From Cladorhizidae sp. MBARI D1340-BT2 (taxonomy: Eukaryota > Porifera > Demospongiae > Poecilosclerida > Cladorhizidae), in contig JAQNBH010000013.1 in NCBI GenBank assembly GCA_028752905.1, positions 28,144,739 to 28,208,738 on the forward strand: a DNA stretch of 64,000 nucleotides, written 5' to 3'. Positions 35,901 through 48,820 of the stretch are shown in pieces (within the stretch, counting starts at the first letter, position 1; each line of letters begins with the position of its first letter). A model generated the notes under the pieces. The model did not search any database, was not told the origin of the DNA, and saw only the letters and a list, made by a program, of their open reading frames with translations. The translations under genes and the position numbers were made by a program.

Positions 35901-38900
35901 CAAAACTGTCCCCCTAGAGACACACTGGTGACTCATGCAAAACTGTCCCCCCTAGAGACACACTGGTGACTCATGCAAAACTGTCCCCCCTAGAGACACA
36001 CTGGTGACTCATGCAAAACTGTCCTCCCTAGAGACACACTGGTGACTTATGCAAAACTGTCCTCCCTAGANNNNNNNNNNNNNNNNNNNNNNNNNNNNNN
36101 NNNNNNNNNNNNNNNNNNNNNNNNNNNNNNNNNNNNNNNNNNNNNNNNNNNNNNNNNNNNNNNNNNNNNNCCCTAGAGACACACTGGTGACTCATGCAAA
36201 ACTGTCCCCCCTAGAGACACACTGGTGACTCATGCAAAACTGTCCTCCCTAGAGACACACTGGTGACTCATGCAAAACTGTCCCCCCTAGAGACACACTG
36301 GTGACTCATGCAAAACTGTCCCCCTAGAGACACACTGGTGACTCATGCAAAACTGTCCCCCCTAGAGACACACTGGTGACTCATGCAAAACTGTCCCCCC
36401 TAGAGACACACTGGTGACTCATGCAAAACTGTCCCCCTAGAGACACACTGGTGACTCATGCAAAACTGTCCTCCCTAGAGACACACTGGTGACTCATGCA
36501 AAACTGTCCCCCTAGAGACACACTGGTGACTCATGCAAAACTGTCCTCCCTAGAGACACACTGGTGACTCATGCAAAACTGTCCTCCCTAGAGACACACT
36601 GGTGACTCATGCAAAACTGTCCTCCCTAGAGACACACTGGTGACTCATGCAAAACTGTCCTCCCTAGAGACACACTGGTGACTCATGCAAAACTGTCCTC
36701 CCTAGAGACACACTGGTGACTCATGCAAAACTGTCCTCCCTAGAGACACACTGGTGACTCATGCAAAACTGTCCTCCCTAGAGACACACTGGTGACTCAT
36801 GCAAAACTGTCCTCCCTAGAGACACACTGGTGACTCATGCAAAACTGTCCCCCCTAGAGACACACTGGTGACTCATGCAAAACTGTCCTCCCTAGAGACA
36901 CACTGGTGACTCATGCAAAACTGTCCTCCCTAGAGACACACTGGTGACTCATGCAAAACTGTCCTCCCTAGAGACACACTGGTGACTCATGCAAAACTGT
37001 CCTCCCTAGAGACACACTGGTGACTCATGCAAAACTGTCCTCCCTAGAGACACACTGGTGACTCATGCAAAACTGTCCTCCCTAGAGACACACTGGTGAC
37101 TCATGCAAAACTGTCCTCCCTAGAGACACACTGGTGACTCATGCAAAACTGTCCTCCCTAGAGACACACTGGTGACTCATGCAAAACTGTCCTCCCTAGA
37201 GACACACTGGTGACTCATGCAAAACTGTCCTCCCTAGAGACACACTGGTGACTCATGCAAAACTGTCCTCCCTAGAGACACACTGGTGACTCATGCAAAA
37301 CTGTCCTCCCTAGAGACACACTGGTGACTCATGCAAAACTGTCCTCCCTAGAGACACACTGGTGACTCATGCAAAACTGTCCCCCTAGAGACACACTGGT
37401 GACTCATGCAAAACTGTCCTCCCTAGAGACACACTGGTGACTCATGCAAAACTGTCCCCCCTAGAGACACACTGGTGACTCATGCAAAACTGTCCTCCCT
37501 AGAGACACACTGGTGACTCATGCAAAACTGTCCTCCCTAGAGACACACTGGTGACTCATGCAAAACTGTCCTCCCTAGAGACACACTGGTGACTCATGCA
37601 AAACTGTCCTCCCTAGAGACACACTGGTGACTCATGCAAAACTGTCCTCCCTAGAGACACACTGGTGACTCATGCAAAACTGTCCCCCCTAGAGACACAC
37701 TGGTGACTCATGCAAAACTGTCCCCCTAGAGACACACTGGTGACTCATGCAAAACTGTCCTCCCTAGAGACACACTGGTGACTCATGCAAAACTGTCCTC
37801 CCTAGAGACACACTGGTGACTCATGCAAAACTGTCCTCCCTAGAGACACACTGGTGACTCATGCAAAACTGTCCTCCCTAGAGACACACTGGTGACTCAT
37901 GCAAAACTGTCCTCCCTAGAGACACACTGGTGACTCATGCAAAACTGTCCTCCCTAGAGACACACTGGTGACTCATGCAAAACTGTCCTCCCTAGAGACA
38001 CACTGGTGACTCATGCAAAACTGTCCTCCCTAGAGACACACTGGTGACTCATGCAAAACTGTCCCCCCTAGAGACACACTGGTGACTCATGCAAAACTGT
38101 CCCTCCCTAGGGACACACTGGTGACTCATGCAAAACTGTCCTCCCTAGAGACACACTGGTGACTCATGCAAAACTGTCCTCCCTAGAGACACACTGGTGA
38201 CTCATGCAAAACTGTCCTCCCTAGAGACACACTGGTGACTCATGCAAAACTGTCCTCCCTAGAGACACACTGGTGACTCATGCAAAACTGTCCTCCCTAG
38301 AGACACACTGGTGACTCATGCAAAACTGTCCTCCCTAGAGACACACTGGTGACTCATGCAAAACTGTCCTCCCTAGAGACACACTGGTGACTCATGCAAA
38401 ACTGTCCTCCCTAGAGACACACTGGTGACTCATGCAAAACTGTCCCCCCTAGAGACACACTGGTGACTCATGCAAAACTGTCCCCCCTAGAGACACACTG
38501 GTGACTCATGCAAAACTGTCCTCCCTAGAGACACACTGGTGACTCATGCAAAACTGTCCCCCCTAGAGACACACTGGTGACTCATGCAAAACTGTCCCCC
38601 CTAGGGACACACTGGTGACTCATGCAAAACTGTCCCCCCTAGAGACACACTGGTGACTCATGCAAAACTGTCCTCCCTAGAGACACACTGGTGACTCATG
38701 CAAAACTGTCCTCCCTAGAGACACACTGGTGACTCATGCAAAACTGTCCTCCCTAGAGACACACTGGTGACTCATGCAAAACTGTCCTCCCTAGAGACAC
38801 ACTGGTGACTCATGCAAAACTGTCCTCCCTAGAGACACACTGGTGACTCATGCAAAACTGTCCTCCCTAGGGACACACTGGTGACTCATGCAAAACTGTC

Positions 38901-41900
38901 CCCCCTAGAGACACACTGGTGACTCATGCAAAACTGTCCTCCCTAGAGACACACTGGTGACTCATGCAAAACTGTCCCCCCTAGAGACACACTGGTGACT
39001 CATGCAAAACTGTCCTCCCTAGAGACACACTGGTGACTCATGCAAAACTGTCCCCCCTAGAGACACACTGGTGACTCATGCAAAACTGTCCCCCCTAGGG
39101 ACACACTGGTGACTCATGCAAAACTGTCCTCCCTAGAGACACACTGGTGACTCATGCAAAACTGTCCCCCCTAGAGACACACTGGTGACTCATGCAAAAC
39201 TGTCCTCCCTAGAGACACACTGGTGACTCATGCAAAACTGTCCTCCCTAGAGACACACTGGTGACTCATGCAAAACTGTCCTCCCTAGAGACACACTGGT
39301 GACTCATGCAAAACTGTCCCCCCTAGAGACACACTGGTGACTCATGCAAAACTGTCCCCCCTAGAGACACACTGGTGACTCATGCAAAACTGTCCCCCCT
39401 AGAGACACACTGGTGACTCATGCAAAACTGTCCTCCCTAGAGACACACTGGTGACTCATGCAAAACTGTCCTCCCTAGAGACACACTGGTGACTCATGCA
39501 AAACTGTCCCCCCTAGAGACACACTGGTGACTCATGCAAAACTGTCCTCCCTAGAGACACACTGGTGACTCATGCAAAACTGTCCCCCCTAGAGACACAC
39601 TGGTGACTCATGCAAAACTGTCCTCCCTAGAGACACACTGGTGACTCATGCAAAACTGTCCTCCCTAGGACACACTGGTGACTCATGCAAAACTGTCCCC
39701 CTAGAGACACACTGGTGACTCATGCAAAACTGTCCTCCCTAGAGACACACTGGTGACTCATGCAAAACTGTCCCCCCTAGAGACACACTGGTGACTCATG
39801 CAAAACTGTCCCCCCTAGAGACACACTGGTGACTCATGCAAAACTGTCCTCCCTAGAGACACACTGGTGACTCATGCAAAACTGTCCTCCCTAGAGACAC
39901 ACTGGTGACTCATGCAAAACTGTCCTCCCTAGAGACACACTGGTGACTCATGCAAAACTGTCCTCCCTAGAGACACACTGGTGACTCATGCAAAACTGTC
40001 CCCCCTAGAGACACACTGGTGACTCATGCAAAACTGTCCCCCCTAGAGACACACTGGTGACTCATGCAAAACTGTCCTCCCTAGAGACACACTGGTGACT
40101 CATGCAAAACTGTCCTCCCTAGAGACACACTGGTGACTCATGCAAAACTGTCCTCCCTAGAGACACACTGGTGACTCATGCAAAACTGTCCTCCCTAGAG
40201 ACACACTGGTGACTCATGCAAAACTGTCCTCCCTAGAGACACACTGGTGACTCATGCAAAACTGTCCTCCCTAGAGACACACTGGTGACTCATGCAAAAC
40301 TGTCCTCCCTAGAGACACACTGGTGACTCATGCAAAACTGTCCTCCCTAGAGACACACTGGTGACTCATGCAAAACTGTCCTCCCTAGGACACACTGGTG
40401 ACTCATGCAAAACTGTCCCCCCTAGAGACACACTGGTGACTCATGCAAAACTGTCCTCCCTAGAGACACACTGGTGACTCATGCAAAACTGTCCCCCCTA
40501 GAGACACACTGGTGACTCATGCAAAACTGTCCTCCCTAGAGACACACTGGTGACTCATGCAAAACTGTCCTCCCTAGAGACACACTGGTGACTCATGCAA
40601 AACTGTCCTCCCTAGAGACACACTGGTGACTCATGCAAAACTGTCCTCCCTAGAGACACACTGGTGACTCATGCAAAACTGTCCTCCCTAGAGACACACT
40701 GGTGACTCATGCAAAACTGTCCTCCCTAGAGACACACTGGTGACTCATGCAAAACTGTCCCCCCTAGAGACACACTGGTGACTCATGCAAAACTGTCCCC
40801 CCTAGAGACACACTGGTGACTCATGCAAAACTGTCCTCCCTAGGGACACACTGGTGACTCATGCAAAACTGTCCCCCCTAGAGACACACTGGTGACTCAT
40901 GCAAAACTGTCCCCCCTAGAGACACACTGGTGACTCATGCAAAACTGTCCTCCCTAGAGACACACTGGTGACTCATGCAAAACTGTCCTCCCTAGAGACA
41001 CACTGGTGACTCATGCAAAACTGTCCTCCCTAGAGACACACTGGTGACTCATGCAAAACTGTCCTCCCTAGAGACGCACTGGTGACTCATGCAAAACTGT
41101 CCTCCCTAGAGACACACTGGTGACTCATGCAAAACTGTCCCCCCTAGAGACACACTGGTGACTCATGCAAAACTGTCCCCCCTAGAGACACACTGGTGAC
41201 TCATGCAAAACTGTCCTCCCTAGAGACACACTGGTGACTCATGCAAAACTGTCCCCCTAGAGACACACTGGTGACTCATGCAAAACTGTCCTCCCTAGGG
41301 ACACACTGGTGACTCATGCAAAACTGTCCTCCCTAGGGACACACTGGTGACTCATGCAAAACTGTCCTCCCTAGAGACACACTGGTGACTCATGCAAAAC
41401 TGTCCCCCCTAGAGACACACTGGTGACTCATGCAAAACTGTCCTCCCTAGAGACACACTGGTGACTCATGCAAAACTGTCCTCCCTAGAGACACACTGGT
41501 GACTCATGCAAAACTGTCCTCCCTAGAGACACACTGGTGACTCATGCAAAACTGTCCTCCCTAGAGACACACTGGTGACTCATGCAAAACTGTCCTCCCT
41601 AGAGACACACTGGTGACTCATGCAAAACTGTCCTCCCTAGAGACACACTGGTGACTCATGCAAAACTGTCCTCCCTAGAGACACACTGGTGACTCATGCA
41701 AAACTGTCCCCCCTAGAGACACACTGGTGACTCATGCAAAACTGTCCTCCCTAGGGACACACTGGTGACTCATGCAAAACTGTCCTCCCTAGAGACACAC
41801 TGGTGACTCATGCAAAACTGTCCTCCCTAGAGACACACTGGTGACTCATGCAAAACTGTCCCCCCTAGAGACACACTGGTGACTCATGCAAAACTGTCCC

Positions 41901-44110
41901 CCCTAGAGACACACTGGTGACTCATGCAAAACTGTCCTCCCTAGAGACACACTGGTGACTCATGCAAAACTGTCCTCCCTAGAGACACACTGGTGACTCA
42001 TGCAAAACTGTCCCCCCTAGAGACACACTGGTGACTCATGCAAAACTGTCCTCCCTAGAGACACACTGGTGACTCATGCAAAACTGTCCTCCCTAGAGAC
42101 ACACTGGTGACTCATGCAAAACTGTCCTCCCTAGAGACACACTGGTGACTCATGCAAAACTGTCCCCCCTAGAGACACACTGGTGACTCATGCAAAACTG
42201 TCCTCCCTAGGGACACACTGGTGACTCATGCAAAACTGTCCCCCCTAGAGACACACTGGTGACTCATGCAAAACTGTCCTCCCTAGAGACACACTGGTGA
42301 CTCATGCAAAACTGTCCTCCCTAGAGACACACTGGTGACTCATGCAAAACTGTCCTCCCTAGAGACACACTGGTGACTCATGCAAAACTGTCCTCCCTAG
42401 AGACACACTGGTGACTCATGCAAAACTGTCCTCCCTAGAGACACACTGGTGACTCATGCAAAACTGTCCCCCCTAGAGACACACTGGTGACTCATGCAAA
42501 ACTGTCCTCCCTAGAGACACACTGGTGACTCATGCAAAACTGTCCTCCCTAGAGACACACTGGTGACTCATGCAAAACTGTCCCCCCTAGAGACACACTG
42601 GTGACTCATGCAAAACTGTCCTCCCTAGAGACACACTGGTGACTCATGCAAAACTGTCCTCCCTAGGGACACACTGGTGACTCATGCAAAACTGTCCTCC
42701 CTAGAGACACACTGGTGACTCATGCAAAACTGTCCTCCCTAGAGACACACTGGTGACTCATGCAAAACTGTCCTCCCTAGAGACACACTGGTGACTCATG
42801 CAAAACTGTCCTCCCTAGAGACACACTGGTGACTCATGCAAAACTGTCCTCCCTAGAGACACACTGGTGACTCATGCAAAACTGTCCTCCCTAGGGACAC
42901 ACTGGTGACTCATGCAAAACTGTCCTCCCTAGGGACACACTGGTGACTCATGCAAAACTGTCCCCCCTAGAGACACACTGGTGACTCATGCAAAACTGTC
43001 CTCCCTAGAGACACACTGGTGACTCATGCAAAACTGTCCCCCCTAGAGACACACTGGTGACTCATGCAAAACTGTCCTCCCTAGAGACACACTGGTGACT
43101 CATGCAAAACTGTCCCCCTAGAGACACACTGGTGACTCATGCAAAACTGTCCTCCCTAGAGACACACTGGTGACTCATGCAAAACTGTCCCCCCTAGAGA
43201 CACACTGGTGACTCATGCAAAACTGTCCTCCCTAGAGACACACTGGTGACTCATGCAAAACTGTCCTCCCTAGAGACACACTGGTGACTCATGCAAAACT
43301 GTCCTCCCTAGAGACACACTGGTGACTCATGCAAAACTGTCCTCCCTAGAGACACACTGGTGACTCATGCAAAACTGTCCCCCCTAGAGACACACTGGTG
43401 ACTCATGCAAAACTGTCCTCCCTAGAGACACACTGGTGACTCATGCAAAACTGTCCTCCCTAGAGACACACTGGTGACTCATGCAAAACTGTCCTCCCTA
43501 GAGACACACTGGTGACTCATGCAAAACTGTCCTCCCTAGAGACACACTGGTGACTCATGCAAAACTGTCCTCCCTAGAGACACACTGGTGACTCATGCAA
43601 AACTGTCCCCCCTAGAGACACACTGGTGACTCATGCAAAACTGTCCTCCCTAGAGACACACTGGTGACTCATGCAAAACTGTCCTCCCTAGAGACACACT
43701 GGTGACTCATGCAAAACTGTCCTCCCTAGAGACACACTGGTGACTCATGCAAAACTGTCCTCCCTAGAGACACACTGGTGACTCATGCAAAACTGTCCTC
43801 CCTAGGGACACACTGGTGACTCATGCAAAACTGTCCTCCCTAGAGACACACTGGTGACTCATGCAAAACTGTCCCCCCTAGAGACACACTGGTGACTCAT
43901 GCAAAACTGTCCTCCCTAGAGACACACTGGTGACTCATGCAAAACTGTCCTCCCTAGGGACACACTGGTGACTCATGCAAAACTGTCCCCCTAGAGACAC
44001 ACTGGTGACTCATGCAAAACTGTCCCCCCTAGAGACACACTGGTGACTCATGCAAAACTGTCCTCCCTAGAGACACACTGGTGACTCATGCAAAACTGTC
44101 CTCCCTAGAG
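29918..44110 (+). repeat. 38-bp megasatellite, about 370 copies, each with TGACTCA
   Basis: The unit reads GACACACTGGTGACTCATGC, then AAAACTGTCCTCCCTAGA. The period is 38 bp (starts at 30001 and 30039). Two sites vary freely (CTCCCT/CCCCCT and TAGAG/TAGGG), and 37-bp units with one C missing cluster around 34.9-37.7 kb. The rest is nearly invariant: in a visual pass I found TGACTCA altered to TGACTTA only in the units at about 30960, 34950 and 36045. The 14.2-kb array is interrupted by 100 N, so its true size is unknown. No frame is open, because 38 is not a multiple of three and each unit contains stops. It lies in the inferred first intron of the SUCO-like gene. Confidence 0.98.
36071..36170. 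other. Assembly gap of 100 N inside the 38-bp array
   Basis: Exactly 100 N with 38-bp units on both sides; a round length suggests a placeholder for an unknown distance. Confidence 0.98.
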
Positions 44111-44459
44111 ACCCACTATGTGGTGGGCAATACAAAAAACCTCTCCAGTGGCATGTGCTCTGCTAACCAATAATTATTTGCTGTTGTGCCTATTATGATG
44201 GGAGATTTAATTAACCCCACCCCCCCCCCCCCCCCCCCCCCACCCCCGTCTCTCTCTCAACTACAAAAAGGTCAACCACTCCTACCAATTTACAAGTGTC
44301 TAACAAGATCACTAGATAGCACTTACTATTTGGGTCAAAGATGGTTGCTAGGCAATTAATTAACCATACACACCAACCACTTGCCAAGCATGTTTAACTA
44401 ATGCTAAATTATTAGCATGCAACCCTGCACCTGTATGTGATTAGTTTGTGATTAGTTTA
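44111..44459. other. Spacer with a long C homopolymer
   Basis: A run of C interrupted only by single A bases lies at about 44217-44247. No coding signal. Confidence 0.8.
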
Positions 44460-45010
44460 ATCATGAATAATTCATGAGCACACTGCAGGCTCCATCCGAG
44501 CTGCATGCAGAGGGGAGTGTCTGGGAATTTATGAATTATTCATGAGTGCATCTGTAGAACCATGTGCCCATCGGAGTTGCTTGCGAAGGAGACTTGCCTG
44601 GAACTTATGAATTATTCATGAGCACACTGCAGGCTCTTGTATCCATCCGAGCTGCATGCAGAGGAGAGTGCGTTGGAATTTATGAATTATTCATGAGAAC
44701 CCCTTTAGGTCCTTGTATCTTTCATGCTTGCAGAGTGGAACTTAAGAATTACTCACGAGCACTGAGTCCCTGCAAGAGTAGATGCATTGGAGAACTTATG
44801 AATTATTCATGAGCATATCTGCCGATCCTTGTGTTCATCAGAGTCAAGTCACATGCAGAGTAGAGCGTCTTGGAAGTCATGAATTATTCACGAGCGCATC
44901 CGTAGAACCATGTGCCCATCAGACTGGCATGCAAAGTAGACTGGCCTGGAGCTTATGCATTATTCATGAGCATCCGTAGGCCCTTGTATCCATCCGAGTT
45001 GCATGCGGCA
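44460..45010. repeat. Diverged repeat of about 54-81 bp with ATGAATTATTCATGAG core
   Basis: TTCATGAG or its variant starts at 44471, 44539, 44615, 44690, 44752, 44806, 44887 and 44963. The core ATGAATTATTCAT is a near-palindrome and is followed by variable sequence with CATCCGAGCTGCATGCAGAG. Copies differ much more than in neighbouring arrays, so this one is older. Confidence 0.88.
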
Positions 45011-45092
45011 GAGAACCTCTCGGAATAATATTACCTTATGGCTTCATTTTCAAATGATTGTCATCCTGATGCTGAATCACTGGACAGTGAAA

Positions 45093-46055
45093 TACACATG
45101 CTCATAGCCATGGTTACCTGTGTGTTACACATGCTCATAGCCATGGTTACCTGTGTGTGTGTTACACATGCTCATAGCCATGGTTACCTGTGTGTGTGTT
45201 ACACATGCTCATAGCCATGGTTACCTGTGTGTTACACATGCTCATAGCCATGGTTACCTGTGTGTTACACATGCTCATAGCCATGGTTACCTGTGTGTTA
45301 CACATGCTCATAGCCATGGTTACCTGTGTGTGTGTTACACATGCTCATAGCCATGGTTACCTGTGTGTTACACATGCTCATAGCCATGGTTACCTGTGTG
45401 TTACACATGCTCATAGCCATGGTTACCTGTGTGTTACACATGCTCATAGCCATGGTTACCTGTGTTTTACACATGTTCATAGCCATGGTTACCTGTGTGT
45501 TACACATGCTCATAACCATGGTTACCTGTGTGTTACACATTCTCATAACCATGGTTACCTGTGTGTTACACATGCTCATACCTGTGTGTTACACATGCTC
45601 ATAGCCATGGTTACCTGTGTGTTACACATGCTCATAGCCATGGTTACCTGTGTTTTACACATGTTCATAGCCATGGTTACCTGTGTGTTACACATGCTCA
45701 TAACCATGGTTACCTGTGTGTTACACATGCTCATAACCATGGTTACCTGTGTGTTACACATGCTCATACCTGTGTGTTACATATGCTCATAGCCTTGGTT
45801 ACCTGTGTGTGTGTTACACATGCTCATAGCCATGGTTACCTGTGTGTGTGTTACTCATGCTCATAGCCATGGTTACCTGTGTGTTACACATGCTCATAGC
45901 CATGGTTACCTGTGTGTTACACATGCTCATAGCCATGGTTACCTGTGTGTGTGTTACACATGCTCATAGCCATGGTTACCTGTGTGTTACACATGCTCAT
46001 AGCCATGGTTACCTGTGTGTTACACATGCTCATAGCCATGGTTACCTGTGTGTAT
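45093..46055. repeat. 33/37-bp minisatellite (GCTCATAGCCATGGTTACCT), about 28 copies
   Basis: The unit is GCTCATAGCCATGGTTACCT plus GTGTGTTACACAT; an extra GTGT makes some copies 37 bp. Because 33 is a multiple of three, both strands stay open for up to 200 codons. A block including a TCATACCTGTG shortened unit is present twice (about 45480-45590 and 45670-45780). It ends 50 bp before a SUCO-like exon. Confidence 0.95.
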
Positions 46056-46103
46056 GGGTGTTTACTTACCTGTATGTGTGTATGTGTGTATGTGTGTATG
46101 CAG

Positions 46104-46175
46104 ATGATCAAGTGTTGCGTGATGGAGAAGCTTATCCTGCGAATGAAAATGGGAGACTGTTGGGTGTTGCCAAAG
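46104..46175 (+). CDS. SUCO: SUCO-like gene, 72-nt middle exon
   Basis: A TG-rich tract ending in TATGCAG precedes the exon, and GT at 46176 follows it. The exon supplies two bases to finish a GAT codon begun by the upstream exon, then 23 codons (DQVLRDGEAYPANENGRLLG, VAK), then one base. An acidic tyrosine-containing stretch followed by NLLG-like residues is what comes after the SUN domain in animal SUCO proteins, and here it continues into the next exon (VVMSVLKQPLSLLGKM). Phase in and out are both 1, matching both neighbours. The other open frame through this exon (MIKCCVMEK) does not connect to anything. Confidence 0.7.
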
Positions 46176-46214
46176 GTACATTTGAAAATACAGGAGGTCA
46201 AAGTTATTCTTTCT

Positions 46215-48820
46215 ACAGAGAGTCCACAGTGAGAGGCTCCCACTGTATTAGTATGGGACTAGAACAAGTGTGCTGGCTATAGAGGCTGTCCTTACTACAG
46301 AGAGTCCACAGTGAGAGGCTCCCACTGTATTAGTATGGGGCTAGAACAAGTGTGCTGGCTATAGAGGCTGTCCTTACTACAGAGAGTCCACAGTGAGAGG
46401 CTCCCACTGTATTAGTATGGGGCTAGAACAAGTGTGCTGGCTATAGAGGGTGTCCTTACTACTACAGAGAGTCCACAGTGAGAGGCTCCCACTGTATTAG
46501 TATGGGACTAGAGCAAGTGTGCTGGCTATAGAGGCTGTCCTTACCACAGAGAGTCCACAGTGAGAGGCTCCCACTGTATTAGTATGGGACTAGAACAAGT
46601 GTGCTGGCTATAGAAGGTGTCCTTACTACAGAGAGTCCACAGTGAGAGGCTCCCACTGTATTAGTATGGTACTAGAACAAGTGTGCTGGCTGTAGAGGCT
46701 ATCCTTACTACAGAGAGTCCACAGTGAGAGGCTCCCACTGTATTAGTATGGGGCTAGAACAAGTGTGCTGGCTATAGAGGCTGTCCTTACTACAGAGAGT
46801 CCACAGTGAGAGGCTCCCACTGTATTAGTATGGGGCTAGAACAAGTGTGCTGGCTATAGAGGCTGTCCTTACTACAGAGAGTCCACATTGAGAGGCTCCC
46901 ACTGTATTAGTATGGGGCTAGAACAAGTGTGCTGGCTATAGAGGGTGTCCTTACTACAGAGAGTCCACAGAGAGAGGCTCCCACTGTATTAGTATGGGGC
47001 TAGAACAAGTGTGCTGGCTATAGAGGCTGTCCTTACTACTACAGAGAGTCCACAGTGAGAGGCTCCCACTGTATTAGTATGGGGCTAGAACAAGTGTGCT
47101 GGCTATAGAGGCTGTCCTTACTACAGAGAGTCCACAGTGAGAGGCTCCCACTGTATTAGTATGGGACTAGAGCAAGTGTGCTGGCTATAGAGGCTGTCCT
47201 TACCACAGAGAGTCCACAGTGAGAGGCTCCCACTGTATTAGTATGGGACTAGAACAAGTGTGCTGGCTATAGAGGCTGTCCTTACTACAGAGAGTCCACA
47301 GTGAGAGGCTCCCACTGTATTAGTATGGGACTAGAACAAGTGTGCTGGCTATAGAGGCTGTCCTTACTACAGAGAGTCCACAGTGAGAGGCTCCCACTGT
47401 ATTAGTATGGGGCTAGAACAAGTGTGCTGGCTATAGAGGCTGTCCTTACTACAGAGAGTCCACAGTGAGAGGCTCCCACTGTATTAGTATGGGGCTAGAA
47501 CAAGTGTGCTGGCTATAGAGGCTGTCCTTACTACTACAGAGAGTCCACAGTGAGAGGCTCCCACTGTATTAGTATGGGACTAGAGCAAGTGTGCTGGCTA
47601 TAGAGGCTGTCCTTACCACAGAGAGTCCACAGTGAGAGGCTCCCACTGTATTAGTATGGGACTAGAACAAGTGTGCTGGCTATAGAGGCTGTCCTTACTA
47701 CAGAGAGTCCACAGTGAGAGGCTCCCACTGTATTAGTATGGTACTAGAACAAGTGTGCTGGCTGTAGAGGCTATCCTTACTACAGAGAGTCCACAGTGAG
47801 AGGCTCCCACTGTATTAGTATAGGGCTAGAACAAGTGTGCTGGCTATAGAGGGTGTCCTTACTACAGAGAGTCCACAGAGAGAGGCTCCCACTGTATTAG
47901 TATGGGGCTAGAACAAGTGTGCTGGCTATAGAGGCTGTCCTTACTACAGAGAGTCCACAGTGAGAGGCTCCCACTGTATTAGTATGGGGCTAGAACAAGT
48001 GTGCTGGCTATAGAGGCTGTCCTTACTACAGAGAGTCCACATTGAGAGGCTCCCACTGTATTAGTATGGGGCTAGAACAAGTGTGCTGGCTATAGAGGGT
48101 GTCCTTACTACAGAGAGTCCACAGAGAGAGGCTCCCACTGTATTAGTATGGGGCTAGAACAAGTGTGCTGGCTATAGAGGCTGTCCTTACTACTACAGAG
48201 AGTCCACAGTGAGAGGCTCCCACTGTATTAGTATGGGGCTAGAACAAGTGTGCTGGCTATAGAGGCTGTCCTTACTACAGAGAGTCCACAGTGAGAGGCT
48301 CCCACTGTATTAGTATGGGACTAGAGCAAGTGTGCTGGCTATAGAGGCTGTCCTTACCACAGAGAGTCCACAGTGAGAGGCTCCCACTGTATTAGTATGG
48401 GACTAGAACAAGTGTGCTGGCTATAGAGGCTGTCCTTACTACAGAGAGTCCACAGTGAGAGGCTCCCACTGTATTAGTATGGGACTAGAACAAGTGTGCT
48501 GGCTGTAGAGGCTATCCTTACTACAGAGAGTCCACAGTGAGAGGCTCCCACTGTATTAGTATGGGGCTAGAACAAGTGTGCTGGCTATAGAGGCTGTCCT
48601 TACTACAGAGAGTCCACAGTGAGAGGCTCCCACTGTATTAGTATGAGACTAGAACAAGTGTGCTGGCTATAGAGGGTGTCCTTACTACAGAGAGTCCACA
48701 GTGAGAGGCTCCCACTGTATTAGTATGGGACTAGAACAAGTGTGCTGACTATAGAGGATGTCCTTACTACAGAGAGTCCACAGAGAGAGGCTCCCACTGT
48801 ATTAGTATGGGACTAGCACC
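46215..48820 (+). repeat. 82-bp dispersed minisatellite, array 3, about 31 copies
   Basis: Same unit as at 14755. Rare variants mark a large higher-order duplication: CCACATTGAGAGG occurs at 46882 and 48036, 1,154 bp apart, and the following ACAGAGAGAGG and TTACTACTACAG variants repeat at the same distance. This spacing equals 14 units. Confidence 0.96.

Noticed and set aside
29918..44110. CRISPR-like array, because of the short regular repeat
   Set aside because: There are no unique spacers: the 38-bp units are directly adjacent, and the context is eukaryotic.
45190..46282. Frames of 92-200 codons with repeated THAHSHGYLCV or MLIAMVTCVLH
   Set aside because: By-products of the 33-bp array; the real coding segment overlapping one of them is the 72-nt exon in another frame.
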